Shown here: piece by piece, positions 34,095-45,586 of the stretch
How positions within the stretch are numbered: position 1 is the first letter of the stretch
Layout: every line of letters starts with the position of its first letter
Origin: Nonomuraea thailandensis
GTDB taxonomy: Bacteria > Actinomycetota > Actinomycetes > Streptosporangiales > Streptosporangiaceae
Length of the DNA: 64,000 nucleotides
Direction of reading: 5' to 3'
NCBI RefSeq assembly: GCF_024172165.1
Contig: NZ_JAMZEB010000002.1
Coordinates: forward strand, 9,460,501-9,524,500
The notes under the pieces: generated by a model
Told to the model about the DNA's origin: nothing
Databases searched by the model: none
What the model saw: only the letters and a program-made list of their open reading frames with translations
Translations under genes and position numbers: made by a program

Positions 34095-36242
34095 GTGACC
34101 CCGCTGACCACCAGCGCGTTCGACCTTCCCCACCACCTCGCCCCGAAGGCCGACCCGGCCCTGATCGCCCGCGACGAGCAACACTTCGCGGCCATCGCGG
34201 CGAGCCTCGAACAGGCGATCGCCGAGCTGTCGGACCGGCTCGCCGCCGAGCGCAGGGCGCCCGGCGGCGCGGGCAGGCAGGCGCTGGACCGGGACCTGGA
34301 GATCCACCGGCTGACCGCGCGCCTGCGCGCGCTGCGCCGCTTCGGGCTGGACCTGTGCCTGGGCCACATGGTGAGCGCGGACGACCCCGAGCCCGTCTAC
34401 GTCGGACGCCTCGGCCTCACCGACAGCGAGGGCCGCCGCCTGCTGCTCGACTGGCGCTCCCCGGCGGCCGAGCCGTTCTTCGGAGCCACCCACGGCAACC
34501 CGATGGGCCTGGCCAGCCGCCGCCGTTACCGCTGGACCCGCGGCCGGATCAGCGACTACTGGGACGAGGTCTTCACCGCGGACGGGGCCGAGGGGCACGC
34601 CGCGCTCGACGACCAGTCCGCGTTCATCGCCAGCCTGGGCAGCAGCCGCTCGCCCCGGATGCGCGACGTGCTCGCCACCATCCAGGCCGACCAGGACGCC
34701 ATCATCCGCGCGGGATCCCGCGGTGCCCTGGTCGTCGACGGCGGTCCCGGCACGGGCAAGACCGTCGTCGCCCTGCACCGCTCCGCCTACCTCCTCTACT
34801 CCGACCCGCGCCTCGGCCACCGCCGGGGCGGCGTGCTGTTCGTCGGCCCGCACCAGCCCTACCTGGCCTACGTCGCCGACGTCCTGCCCAGCCTCGGCGA
34901 GGAGGGCGTGCAGACCTGCACCCTGCGGGACCTCGTCGCCGAGGGAGCCGCGGCCGCGGTCGAGAAGGACCCGGAGGTGGCGCGGCTGAAGGCGTCCGCG
35001 GACCTGGTCAAGGCCATCGAGCCGGCCGTCAGGTTCTACGAGAACCCGCCCACCGAGGGCATGACGGTCACGACCCACTGGTCCGACATCTGGCTGGGCG
35101 CCGACGACTGGGCCGAGGCGTTCGCCGCGCCGGATCCCGGCACCCCGCACAACGAGGCGCGCGACCAGATCTGGGAGGAACTGCTCACGATCCTCACCGA
35201 CAAGCATGACGACGAGGACATCTCGCCTGACCTGCTCCGCAAGTCCCTGCTGCAGAACAGGGAGCTCCTGCGGACCTTCAACCGCGCGTGGCCGCTGATC
35301 GAGGCGGCCGACCTCGTCGGCGACCTCTGGTCCGTCCCCGCCTACCTGCGGATGTGCGCTCCCTGGCTCGCCGCCGACGAGATCCGGCGGCTGCAACGCG
35401 ATGACGCCCAGGCCTGGACGGTCTCCGACCTGCCGCTCCTGGACGCGGCACGCCAGCGGCTCGGCGACCCGGAGGCGTCCCGGCGCAGGCGCCGTCAGGA
35501 GGCCGCCCTCGCCGCCGAACGCGAGCGCATGTCGCACGTCGTCGACAACCTGCTCGAAGCCGACGACGACGGCGAGGGCCTGGTGACGATGCTGCGCGGC
35601 GAGGACCTGCGCAGCAGCCTGGTCGACGACAGCGCCCTGCCGGCCGCCGACCCTGACCTGCTCGCCGGCCCGTTCGCGCACATCGTCGTGGACGAGGCCC
35701 AGGAGCTCACCGACGCGGAGTGGCAGATGCTGCTGCAGCGCTGCCCGTCCAGGAGCTTCACCATCGTCGGCGACCGCGCGCAGGCCCGGCACGGGTTCAC
35801 CGAGTCGTGGCAGGAGCGGCTGGAGCGGGTAAGGCTCGACCGGATCACCCTGGCCTCGCTCAGCGTCAACTACCGCACGCCGGAAGAGATCATGACGGAG
35901 GCCGAGCCGGTCATCCGGGCCGCGCTCCCCGACGCCAACGTCCCGACCTCCATCCGCGCCACCGGCGTCCCCGTCACCCGCGGCGCCACCTCGGAGCTGG
36001 GCTCGATCCTCGACGCCTGGCTCGCCGCCCACGCCGACGGGACGGCCTGCGTCATCGGCGATCCCGCGTTCGAGGAGACGGCCCGCGTGCGGTCGCTGAC
36101 GCCGGAGCTGTCGAAGGGCCTCGAGTTCGACCTGGTCGTCCTCGTCGACCCCGGCTCCTTCGGCGAGGGCATCGAGGGGGCGGTCGACCGGTATGTCGCG
36201 ATGACGCGCGCGACCCGTCAGCTCGTCGTCCTCACGAGCTGA
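34095..36242 (+). CDS. helR: HelR: RNA polymerase-recycling helicase-like protein giving rifamycin tolerance
   Basis: 715 residues from GTG 34095 (TPLTTSAFDLPHHLAPKADP). SF1 helicase-like ATPase: N-terminal coiled-coil that enters the RNA polymerase channels, Walker A GGPGTGKTVVALHRS near 215, IVVDEAQELTDAEWQ near 530, VGDRAQARHG, VNYRTPEE near 590 and SKGLEFDLVVLVD near 673. HelD-class proteins release stalled RNA polymerase; the HelR branch displaces rifamycins. The RAE upstream supports HelR over housekeeping HelD. Confidence 0.9.
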   Translation: MTPLTTSAFDLPHHLAPKADPALIARDEQHFAAIAASLEQAIAELSDRLAAERRAPGGAGRQALDRDLEIHRLTARLRALRRFGLDLCLGHMVSADDPEPVYVGRLGLTDSEGRRLLLDWRSPAAEPFFGATHGNPMGLASRRRYRWTRGRISDYWDEVFTADGAEGHAALDDQSAFIASLGSSRSPRMRDVLATIQADQDAIIRAGSRGALVVDGGPGTGKTVVALHRSAYLLYSDPRLGHRRGGVLFVGPHQPYLAYVADVLPSLGEEGVQTCTLRDLVAEGAAAAVEKDPEVARLKASADLVKAIEPAVRFYENPPTEGMTVTTHWSDIWLGADDWAEAFAAPDPGTPHNEARDQIWEELLTILTDKHDDEDISPDLLRKSLLQNRELLRTFNRAWPLIEAADLVGDLWSVPAYLRMCAPWLAADEIRRLQRDDAQAWTVSDLPLLDAARQRLGDPEASRRRRRQEAALAAERERMSHVVDNLLEADDDGEGLVTMLRGEDLRSSLVDDSALPAADPDLLAGPFAHIVVDEAQELTDAEWQMLLQRCPSRSFTIVGDRAQARHGFTESWQERLERVRLDRITLASLSVNYRTPEEIMTEAEPVIRAALPDANVPTSIRATGVPVTRGATSELGSILDAWLAAHADGTACVIGDPAFEETARVRSLTPELSKGLEFDLVVLVDPGSFGEGIEGAVDRYVAMTRATRQLVVLTS

Positions 36243-36256
36243 CGGGCGCCCGCGTG

Positions 36257-37750
<1,494 letters not shown>

Positions 37751-37859
37751 CAGACGTCCTTCATCGGGGAGCGGCCCTCGACAGGGGCGGGCGGCGGGGT
37801 GGCGAGGTGGCGGTAGGTTCCCAGCCAGGGCATGCCACGTGCGGTCCGGCCACGGGCAA

Positions 37860-37883
37860 CTCTACCCTGACGTTAGGGTAGAG
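37860..37883. promoter_or_regulatory. MerR-type operator palindrome
   Basis: CTCTACCCT (37860-37868), GACGTT spacer, AGGGTAGAG (37875-37883): a perfect 9-bp dyad of the CCCTnACGTnAGGG kind seen at MerR-family promoters. It sits between sulP and the MerR gene. Confidence 0.75.
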
Positions 37884-37984
37884 ATTCGGCGGGGCCCGCA
37901 CCGCCCGATCAGCCGAGCAGTGAGGTCATGCGAATGATGGACGGATCAGGGCTTCCCGCGCCGGCGGGCGGTGGCGGAGAGCAC

Positions 37985-38392
37985 ATGCACATCGGGCAGG
38001 TGGCGACGCGGACCGAGCTGTCGCTGCGGACCATCCGCCACTACGACGAGGTGGGCCTGGTCCGGCCCTCCGCGCGCAGCCAGGGCGGCTTCCGCCTCTA
38101 CACGGAGGCCGACGTGGCCCGGCTGATGGTGATCCGCCGGATGAAGCCGCTGGGCTTCACGCTGGAAGAGATGGGCGAGCTGCTGTCCATCACCGACCGG
38201 CTCGACGACAGCGGCGCGGCGGCCCTGGACGCGGCCGAGCGCGAGCGGCTGCTGGCCCGGCTGGGCCGCTTCGAGCAGGCCGCCCGCGAGCGTTGCGAGG
38301 CGCTCCGCACCCAGCTCAGCAGGGCCGAGGAGTTCGCCGCGGACCTGCGGCGGCGCGCCGGGCAGCTCACGGCAGAGGACGCTTCCGGCTGA
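37985..38392 (+). CDS. MerR family transcriptional regulator
   Basis: About 135 residues: HIGQVATRTELSLRTIRHYD, EVGLVRPSARSQGGFRLYTE, then RRMKPLGFTLEEMGELLS and a C-terminal dimerisation coiled coil (RLGRFEQAARERCEALRTQL). There is no metal-binding Cys cluster, so it probably senses an organic or redox signal. ATG 37985 has GGAG at the right spacing; ATGs at 37928/37937 are alternatives. Divergent from sulP with the dyad between them. Confidence 0.88.
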   Translation: MHIGQVATRTELSLRTIRHYDEVGLVRPSARSQGGFRLYTEADVARLMVIRRMKPLGFTLEEMGELLSITDRLDDSGAAALDAAERERLLARLGRFEQAARERCEALRTQLSRAEEFAADLRRRAGQLTAEDASG

Positions 38393-38421
38393 TTCATGCG
38401 GAAAGGGCGTTTACCACCCTC

Positions 38422-38484
38422 CGCCACTCCCAACGTATAGCGCACCCCGGGCTTGCGGCAAGACCCCGGTCATGCCGCAGAATC
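38422..38484 (+). promoter_or_regulatory. Second RAE promoter block, upstream of the glycosyltransferase
   Basis: CGGGCTTGCGGCAAGACCC at 38448-38466 matches the RAE at 34011 except the first base. The flanks also match: CGCCACTCCCAACGTATAGC upstream and CGGTCATGCCGCAGAATC downstream. TTGCGG (38453-38458) and CAGAAT (38478-38483) are 19 bp apart, the same as at helR. Confidence 0.8.
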
Positions 38485-38524
38485 ACAGGCCGAAGCCGAA
38501 GACCTGCAGAGATGAGAGTGCGTA

Positions 38525-39742
<1,218 letters not shown>

Positions 39743-39754
39743 CGCCCTCGCCGT

Positions 39755-39776
39755 CTGCCCGAGGTGGGGCGGGCAG
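39755..39776 (+). terminator. Hairpin terminator after the glycosyltransferase
   Basis: CTGCCCG (39755-39761) pairs with CGGGCAG (39770-39776) across an 8-nt loop, 13 bases after the stop. No T-run. Confidence 0.6.
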
Positions 39777-39798
39777 GCGCCTGCCAGACTGATCGGCG

Positions 39799-39995
39799 AT
39801 GCCGACGGAACGAGGACTGAACATGGTGGACGCGGCCGTGCGACCGATCGTCGAGGCCATCGTCGCGGCGGCGCGCCCGCCACGCTCGCGGCCGCCCGGC
39901 CGGCGGACGACACCGCCATCCTCCACGACGCCCTGGCCTGGGCGTCCCGCCTTGGTGTGGACACCGGCGACAGTGTCCACGTGACCGGCGGCTGA
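39799..39995 (+). pseudogene. Short frameshifted gene remnant
   Basis: From ATG 39799 (or 39823) the frame reads MVDAAVRPIVEAIVAAARP, then becomes Arg/Pro-rich. The adjacent frame from ~39882 reads TLAAARPADDTAILHDALAW, then ASRLGVDTGDSVHVTGG and a TGA at 39993. Joining them gives a protein of ~60 residues, so one indel near 39875 is likely. Function unknown; could also be a sequencing error. Confidence 0.45.
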
Positions 39996-40002
39996 CGGCG
40001 TC

Positions 40003-40353
40003 ATGGGGGCGTGGGTCCATGTCCGAGGCTGGCTGGAGTTCCAGGACTCCGGCCAGAGACGCTCGTTCGAGCGCATCCTCGGCGGCGCGCCGGACCCTGG
40101 CTGGGCCTTCCCCCAGGGCGGCTGGCTCGACGCCGTCTGCTACGCACGCGCCGTCCGCGCGCAGCACGTCGGTGACCTGCTCGACGTGATCCGGCAGGCC
40201 GCCGCGCTGCCGGCCGCCGACGCGGACGACGACCGCGTGGTCGGGCTCTTCCTCGTCTCCCACGAGGAGGGCGGCCGGAGCGAGTGGCAGGTGCGCGACG
40301 GCCAGGTGCACATCGGCCCGGCCGACGCGCGCCACGACTACCTCGACCGGTGA
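40003..40353 (+). CDS. Uncharacterised small soluble protein
   Basis: 116 residues: MGAWVHVRGWLEFQDSGQRR, GGWLDAVCYARAVRAQHVGD, LFLVSHEEGGRSEWQVRDG. No transmembrane segment and no recognised family; the strand/helix pattern suggests an immunity- or adaptor-like fold, but that is speculation. Starts 7 bp after the remnant gene. Confidence 0.6.
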   Translation: MGAWVHVRGWLEFQDSGQRRSFERILGGAPDPGWAFPQGGWLDAVCYARAVRAQHVGDLLDVIRQAAALPAADADDDRVVGLFLVSHEEGGRSEWQVRDGQVHIGPADARHDYLDR

Positions 40354-40372
40354 GCCGCCGAAGGGTGGCGTC

Positions 40373-41275
40373 CTACCAGTTACGAGTCCGGCCGACCCAC
40401 ACGTTGCGCGCCTGGAAGGTGGTGTTGCCGGAAGGGCCGGGCTGCTGGCTCCAGAGCGGATCGTTCACGTCGACCTGCGACGCCCAGGAGCCCATCTGCA
40501 AGTTCATGATCAGGTGCTGTGGGATGCCGGCCCAGCCGACGCCCCGGTGGGTGACCTTCCAGCCGTCGTTCTCGCCGTAGTCGAAGTAGTAGTCGAGGAT
40601 GACGTCGTCGCCGTCCTTCTCCATCCAGAGCCGGTAGCGGTGCCAGGTGCTGGGGTCGTGGCCGCTGAGCTCGTGACGCTCCGCGGGGTCGTTCTCGCCG
40701 GCCTCCTTGGTCCAGGTGTTGAACAGGTTCGTGGAGTCGCCGACGTACTCGAGGATGTCGCTCTCCGGAGGCCAGTTCGGGGCGATGCCGGTGGTCCAGA
40801 AGGCCGGCCAGATGCCGAGACCGGTCCGGGTGCGGAACTCGCCCTCGATGTCGTACTCGGGGAACTGGTCGTCGACGAGGATCGGCTCCTTGGCGTGGAT
40901 GGCGCCGGAGTGGTACCAGAGCGGCGCGTGCGGGGGGCTCGCGCTCTGCCCGTCGGGCTGGCTCAGCCGGGTCGCCGTCAGGGTCAGCACGCCGCCGGAC
41001 AGCGTGACCTTGCTGTTGAGCATCTTGGCGGCGCCGTTGTGGGTGTTGCCCCAGGGGTAGCCGTAGTTCCATTCCTGGGTGAAGGCCGTGGTGCTGCTGA
41101 AGGAGGACTTCTCGATGATGTTCTCCCAGGTGGCCGCGCTGCGGCGGGCGCTGCCGGCCGTCCGCGACGCCGCCCGGGCCTCGGCCGGGACGAGCGAGAG
41201 CCCTAACAGGCCGCCGGCGGCCGCCGCCGAGCCCATGGTGATGAGCTTGCGGCGGTTGATCGTTCCCTCGGACAT
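40373..41275 (-). CDS. Tat-exported glycoside hydrolase family 16 (beta-glucanase-like)
   Basis: 300 residues. Twin-arginine signal peptide: NRRKLITMGSAAAAGGLLGL with a C-region PAEARA. GH16 core: WPAFWTTGIAPNWPPESDIL continuing EYVG, containing the ExDxxE catalytic motif (ESDILE). The C-terminus has the family's WHRYRLWMEKDG and PQHLIMNLQMGSW strands. GH16 enzymes cut beta-1,3 or beta-1,3-1,4 glucans, agar or carrageenan; target not resolvable. ATG at 41275 has GAAAGGA upstream. Confidence 0.9.
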   Translation of the reverse strand: MSEGTINRRKLITMGSAAAAGGLLGLSLVPAEARAASRTAGSARRSAATWENIIEKSSFSSTTAFTQEWNYGYPWGNTHNGAAKMLNSKVTLSGGVLTLTATRLSQPDGQSASPPHAPLWYHSGAIHAKEPILVDDQFPEYDIEGEFRTRTGLGIWPAFWTTGIAPNWPPESDILEYVGDSTNLFNTWTKEAGENDPAERHELSGHDPSTWHRYRLWMEKDGDDVILDYYFDYGENDGWKVTHRGVGWAGIPQHLIMNLQMGSWASQVDVNDPLWSQQPGPSGNTTFQARNVWVGRTRNW

Positions 41276-41437
41276 GCGGTCCTTTCTCTCGGACGGGTGC
41301 GAGCGGCTGCGGGGTCGGTCGCGCTCGCGGGGAAGGCCCCCACGGTCATAATGATCGCTTTCACCTCCCCGCGTAGGCCGATTCGCGATCACCCTGGGCT
41401 GTGACAGGCTGAAGGCCGATCCGGACGGGCCGGCTGT

Positions 41438-42115
41438 TCAGGACAGGAGGCCGCGCAGCCCCTTGGCCAGGAACAGCAGGCCGAAGACGGCGATGAGGAG
41501 CAGGGTGAGTGCGCTGTTGTGCAGGATGAGCCACGCGCGCAGCCGTGCCAGCCGTTCCTCCCCGCCCTCACGCATCGTCAGAACGTACGGCGCCAGCACC
41601 CCCACACTGCCCAGAACGACGAAGATCGCAGCCAGCACGGCCTGCTGAAGCGGCGACAGAGGCACCCGCCCGGCCGTGACCGCGCCCCCGACCAGCGCGG
41701 CCAGGTTGACCGGATTGGCCACGATCAGCGCGGTCGCCACCCCGGCGATCTTCGGCTTGGTCATGGCGTCCATGGCCACGATCCACCGCGGCACCCGCGG
41801 CGCCTCCCCGGCCGGACGCCGGGCCGCCCTGCGCGCCCCCGCGAACACGACCGCCAGCAGCACCAGCCCGATGACCAGCACCAGGCAGGAGAGCCACGCG
41901 GGCTGCCCGCCGTGACCCGCGGCCCCGAGGGCGCCCAGCAGCGCGGTGAGCGCCAGCAGGACGAGCCAGCTCACCACCAGCCACGCCAGCTCGAACACCG
42001 TCGCCTTGGCCCGCCCGCCCGTGCTGACCAGCAGCGCGATCACGGCCACCACGGGAAAGGGGGAGACGATGAGGCCGAGCGTGTAGGGCAGCATGTCGGC
42101 GAAGGCTTCACCCAC
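41438..42115 (-). CDS. GAP family (LysE-like) membrane protein
   Basis: 225 residues, six transmembrane helices, starting PYTLGLIVSPFPVVAVIALL (inverted-repeat LysE-type layout) with MDAMTKPKIAGVATALIVAN in the middle loop and AAIFVVLGSVGVLAPYVLTM in the second half. Related GAP/Sap proteins in mycobacteria help move lipids such as sulfolipid and glycopeptidolipid. Its start overlaps the stop of the truncated SulP gene by 8 nt, so they are co-expressed. Confidence 0.8.
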   Translation of the reverse strand: MGEAFADMLPYTLGLIVSPFPVVAVIALLVSTGGRAKATVFELAWLVVSWLVLLALTALLGALGAAGHGGQPAWLSCLVLVIGLVLLAVVFAGARRAARRPAGEAPRVPRWIVAMDAMTKPKIAGVATALIVANPVNLAALVGGAVTAGRVPLSPLQQAVLAAIFVVLGSVGVLAPYVLTMREGGEERLARLRAWLILHNSALTLLLIAVFGLLFLAKGLRGLLS

Positions 42116-43100
42116 AAGACTCCTCCTGCTGGAACGCCGCGGCGGCGGCCTGGTTGGATTCGTGGAAGGTCAGACCGGTCAGCCCGTAGTGCGCCGGCAG
42201 CCGGCGGACGCCCGTCGTGGCGCGCGAGACGGAGAAGCCGACGCCACGCTCGCGCAGCAGGTCGGCGACCTGGCGCAGGGCCTGCGCGCCGGTGGTGTCG
42301 ACGTCGCTGATCGCCTCGGCGTCCAGGACGACGTGCCGCGCGCCGCGGTCGGCCAGCGCCTCGATCTCGCTCTTGAGGGTGCCGGCGTTGGCGAAGAAGA
42401 GCTGGCTCTCGAAGCGGTAGACGACCGCCACCACGACCGCGCAGACGGCGCCGGGGACGAGCGCCGCCCACTGCCCGAGCGAGATGCCCGGCCAGTGCGG
42501 GGTGGGCAGGGCGGGCGCGATCCGGCGCAGCAGGAGGATCACCGCGATCGTGCACGAACCCACGACGACGCTCCACCACTGCGACTGAGGGAGCTTGGTG
42601 ACGATCTCCCACAGCTCCGGGAAGAAGCCTTCGGCGCTGGTGTGGATGCCCAGGATCTTCTTGATCTGGCTGGTGAGGATCTCGACGGCCAGGCCCGCGA
42701 TGAAGCCGACCAGCACGGGCTCCGACAGGAAGCTCGCCAGGAAACCCAGCCGGAAGGCGTAGAAGAGCAGGAACACGGCCGCGCACACCAGCGCCTGGGC
42801 GTAGGCCGGCTCGACGTACTGGGGGCTGCCCGGACGGACGGCGAGCGCCGCCAGCAGCGAGGCGATCAGGGCGGCGATCGGCGCGTCCGGGCTGGCCACG
42901 AGCTGGCGCGACGAGCAGCACAGCGCGAAGACCGGCATCGGCAGGATCGCGGTGTAGAGGCCGACCACCGGCGGCAGCCCGGCGATCTGGGCGTAACCGA
43001 TGTTGAGCGGAATCGCCAGCGCGGCCAGCGTCACGCCGGCGGTGATCTCCTTGCCCAGGTCACCCCGCCGGACCCCGCGAAGCCCCGCCGCGAACGTCAC
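42108..43100 (-). CDS. SulP-type transporter with a large internal deletion
   Basis: 330 residues against ~560-580 for the family. Residues 1-230 are the SulP N-terminal membrane part (EITAGVTLAALAIPLNIGYA, LAVEILTSQIKKILGI). At ~232 the sequence jumps from AVCAVVVAVV directly into YRFESQLFFANAGTL, the final link before the STAS domain (VVLDAEAISDVDTTGAQAL). The central membrane half and its conserved motifs are missing, in frame. It may be inactive or a scaffold. Divergent from an alkylsulfatase gene. Confidence 0.8.
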   Translation of the reverse strand: MTFAAGLRGVRRGDLGKEITAGVTLAALAIPLNIGYAQIAGLPPVVGLYTAILPMPVFALCCSSRQLVASPDAPIAALIASLLAALAVRPGSPQYVEPAYAQALVCAAVFLLFYAFRLGFLASFLSEPVLVGFIAGLAVEILTSQIKKILGIHTSAEGFFPELWEIVTKLPQSQWWSVVVGSCTIAVILLLRRIAPALPTPHWPGISLGQWAALVPGAVCAVVVAVVYRFESQLFFANAGTLKSEIEALADRGARHVVLDAEAISDVDTTGAQALRQVADLLRERGVGFSVSRATTGVRRLPAHYGLTGLTFHESNQAAAAAFQQEESCG

Positions 43101-43260
43101 AGCAGCCCTCCGATCAGTACAGCTCCGGGACCGTCACCGGGGGGGCGCGCACGCGGCACATCCGGCTTGTTCCCTTTACGGGACGACCTCCGCGCCGGCC
43201 ATGCCCATTCTTTGGCCTTCTCTGGCCTTCTTCTCAGGCGCTGCTGGGCAGCACCGTCGC

Positions 43261-45066
43261 ATGGCAGACCTTCCCTTTCACGATCGGGCGGACTTCGACG
43301 ACGCCGAGCGCGGCTTCATCGCCAAGCTGTCCCCCGCCCTGATCAAGGCAGCCGACGGCAAGGTCGTCTGGGACAACGACTCCTACGCCTTCCTCGACGG
43401 CGAGTGCCCGCAGAGCGCGCACCCGAGCCTGTGGCGGCAGGCGCAGCTCTGCGCCAGGCAGGGGCTCTTCGAGGTCACCGAGGGCATCTACCAGGTACGC
43501 GGCCTCGACCTGTCCAACATGACCCTCGTGGAGGGCGAGCGCGGCGTCGTCGTCATCGACCCGCTCGTCTCCACCGAGTGCGCCGCCGCCGCGCTCAAGC
43601 TCTACCGCGACCACCGGGGCGACCGGCCGGTCACCGCCCTCATCTACACCCACTCCCACGCGGACCACTTCGGCGGCGCCCGCGGCGTCATCGACGGCAC
43701 GGACGTCCCCGTCATCGCGCCCGCCCACTTCATGGAGCACGCCGTCTCCGAGAACGTCTACGCCGGCACCGCCATGAACCGCCGCGCCGCGTACATGTAC
43801 GGCCAGCACCTCCCCCACAGCCCGGAAGGGCAGCTCGGCTGTGGCCTGGGCATGGGCACCTCGGCCGGCACCGTCTCGCTCGTCCCGCCCACCCTGGACG
43901 TCACCCGCACCGGCCAGGAGGAGACGATCGACGGCGTCCGCGTCGTCTTCCAGCTCACCCCCGGCACCGAGGCCCCGGCCGAGATGAACTTCCTCTTCCC
44001 CGACCGGCGCGCCCTGTGCATGGCCGAGAACGCCACCCACAACCTGCACAACGTCCTCACCCTGCGCGGCGCGCTGGTCCGCGACACCCGGCTCTGGTCC
44101 CGCTACCTGACCGAGGCCATCGCCCTGTTCGCCGACCGGGCGGACGTCGCCTTCGCCTCCCACCACTGGCCCACCTGGGGCAAGGAGCGCATCGTCACCT
44201 TCCTGTCCCAGCAGCGCGACCTGTACTCCTACCTGCACGACCAGACCCTGCGCATGCTGAACCGCGGCATGACCGGCAACGAGATCGCCGAGATCATGCA
44301 GCTCCCGCCCGCCCTGGAGCAGGCCTGGCACACGCACGGCTACTACGGCTCGGTCAGCCACAACGTCAAGGCGATCTACCAGCGTTACCTCGGCTGGTTC
44401 GACGGCAACCCCGCCCACCTGTGGGAGCACCCGCCCGTCGAGCAGGCCCGCCGCTACGTCGAAGCCTTCGGCGGCACCTCCGCCGTCGTCGCCCTGGCCG
44501 GCCGCTACGTCGAGGAGGGCGACCTGCGCTTCGCCGCGACCCTGCTCAACCACGCGATCTTCGCCGACCCGGACGACTCCGCCGCCCGGCGGCTGCTCGC
44601 CAAGGTCTACACCCGCCTCGGCCACGGCGCCGAGAACGCCACCTGGCGCAACTTCTACCTGACCGGCGCCGGCGAGCTGACCGAACGGCCGTCGAAGCCC
44701 GCCACCAGCACCGTCTCCCACGACATGCTCAAGGCGCTCACCGCGGAGCAGGTCTTCGACTCGCTCTCCATCCGCGTGCACGGCCCTGACGCCTGGAACG
44801 AGCGCTTCGCCATCGACTGGCACCTCACCGACAACGACGAGCACCACCGCACCACGATGTCCAACGGCGCCCTGATCCACGAGCGGAGCCCGTCCGGAGA
44901 CGGCGCGGACCTGACGCTCCGGCTGACCAAGGAACGCCTGATGAGCCTGCTCGCCGGTGACGGCGACGCCGCCGACCTCGACCACGACGGCGACCTGACC
45001 GTCCTGCAACGGCTGACCGCCGTCCTGGAGGAGCCCACGCCGGACTTCGCCATCGTCACACCCTGA
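43261..45066 (+). CDS. Alkyl sulfatase (type III, metallo-beta-lactamase fold)
   Basis: 601 residues. Metallo-beta-lactamase domain with the zinc motif YTHSHADHFGGARGV near residue 130 and further metal ligands in MAENATHNLHN and SHHWPTWG; then a dimerisation region and a C-terminal SCP-2-like lipid-binding domain from ~480. The SdsA1/BDS1 class hydrolyses primary or secondary alkyl sulfates such as SDS, releasing sulfate and alcohol. No signal peptide. In-frame ATG 43201 is an alternative. The divergent SulP gene suggests a sulfate-related pair. Confidence 0.92.
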   Translation: MADLPFHDRADFDDAERGFIAKLSPALIKAADGKVVWDNDSYAFLDGECPQSAHPSLWRQAQLCARQGLFEVTEGIYQVRGLDLSNMTLVEGERGVVVIDPLVSTECAAAALKLYRDHRGDRPVTALIYTHSHADHFGGARGVIDGTDVPVIAPAHFMEHAVSENVYAGTAMNRRAAYMYGQHLPHSPEGQLGCGLGMGTSAGTVSLVPPTLDVTRTGQEETIDGVRVVFQLTPGTEAPAEMNFLFPDRRALCMAENATHNLHNVLTLRGALVRDTRLWSRYLTEAIALFADRADVAFASHHWPTWGKERIVTFLSQQRDLYSYLHDQTLRMLNRGMTGNEIAEIMQLPPALEQAWHTHGYYGSVSHNVKAIYQRYLGWFDGNPAHLWEHPPVEQARRYVEAFGGTSAVVALAGRYVEEGDLRFAATLLNHAIFADPDDSAARRLLAKVYTRLGHGAENATWRNFYLTGAGELTERPSKPATSTVSHDMLKALTAEQVFDSLSIRVHGPDAWNERFAIDWHLTDNDEHHRTTMSNGALIHERSPSGDGADLTLRLTKERLMSLLAGDGDAADLDHDGDLTVLQRLTAVLEEPTPDFAIVTP

Positions 45067-45133
45067 CCACCGCTCACCTGACCCGCGCCGGACTTCGCCG
45101 TCGTCACGCCGTGACCACCGCTCACCTGATCCG
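45038..45133. repeat. Two-copy 48-bp tandem duplication over the sulfatase 3' end
   Basis: Units 45038-45085 and 45086-45133 share CGCCGGACTTCGCC and GACCACCGCTCACCTGA. The first holds the sulfatase's last codons and TGA (DFAIVTP); the second repeats them as DFAVVTP-like with its own TGA and runs into the end of the convergent DUF6114 gene. Confidence 0.92.
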
Positions 45134-45586
45134 CGCCAGAGCCGCGATCGCCTTCTCAGCGCAGGTGCGTACGACGGCGAACGCGCTGCGGACGCTGACG
45201 GTGTCGACGCGGTTCTCCGGCCGGCTGTCCGGGGTCCAGGCCACCGCCAGCATGCCCCCCAGCAGCCCCAGGACCATGCCGACCAGAAATCCGCCCAGGT
45301 TGGAGTAGACGAAGGAGGCCATGGAGAGCACCACGGTCACCAGGCCGAGGAAGACCCGCTGGGCGGGTTGCAGCCAGACGAGCACCCCGGCCATGACCAT
45401 GACCAGCGCGATCAGGTAGCTGACCCCGACCGCGCCGAACATGACGGCCACCGGCAGCGCGTCGAGCGCGAGCGGGATGCAGAGCAGCTCCGTCCCCGCC
45501 GCCACGATGAACAGCCCGCCCCAGAACGGCCGCGATCGCCGCCAGCTTCCGTCCAGCGCTCCGGGCCGGATCCGTCCTAGAAGCAT
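45122..45586 (-). CDS. DUF6114 membrane protein
   Basis: 154 residues with four hydrophobic helices (FWGGLFIVAAGTELLCIPLA, AVMFGAVGVSYLIALVMVMA and others) and a hydrophilic C-terminus. Matches, by layout, the small actinobacterial DUF6114 proteins that always follow a DUF6230 gene. Overlaps the DUF6230 stop by 10 nt. Function unknown. Confidence 0.8.
   Translation of the reverse strand: MLLGRIRPGALDGSWRRSRPFWGGLFIVAAGTELLCIPLALDALPVAVMFGAVGVSYLIALVMVMAGVLVWLQPAQRVFLGLVTVVLSMASFVYSNLGGFLVGMVLGLLGGMLAVAWTPDSRPENRVDTVSVRSAFAVVRTCAEKAIAALARIR

Noticed and set aside
39799..40353. Toxin-antitoxin pair
   Set aside because: The first ORF is frame-broken and neither protein matches a known toxin or antitoxin family.
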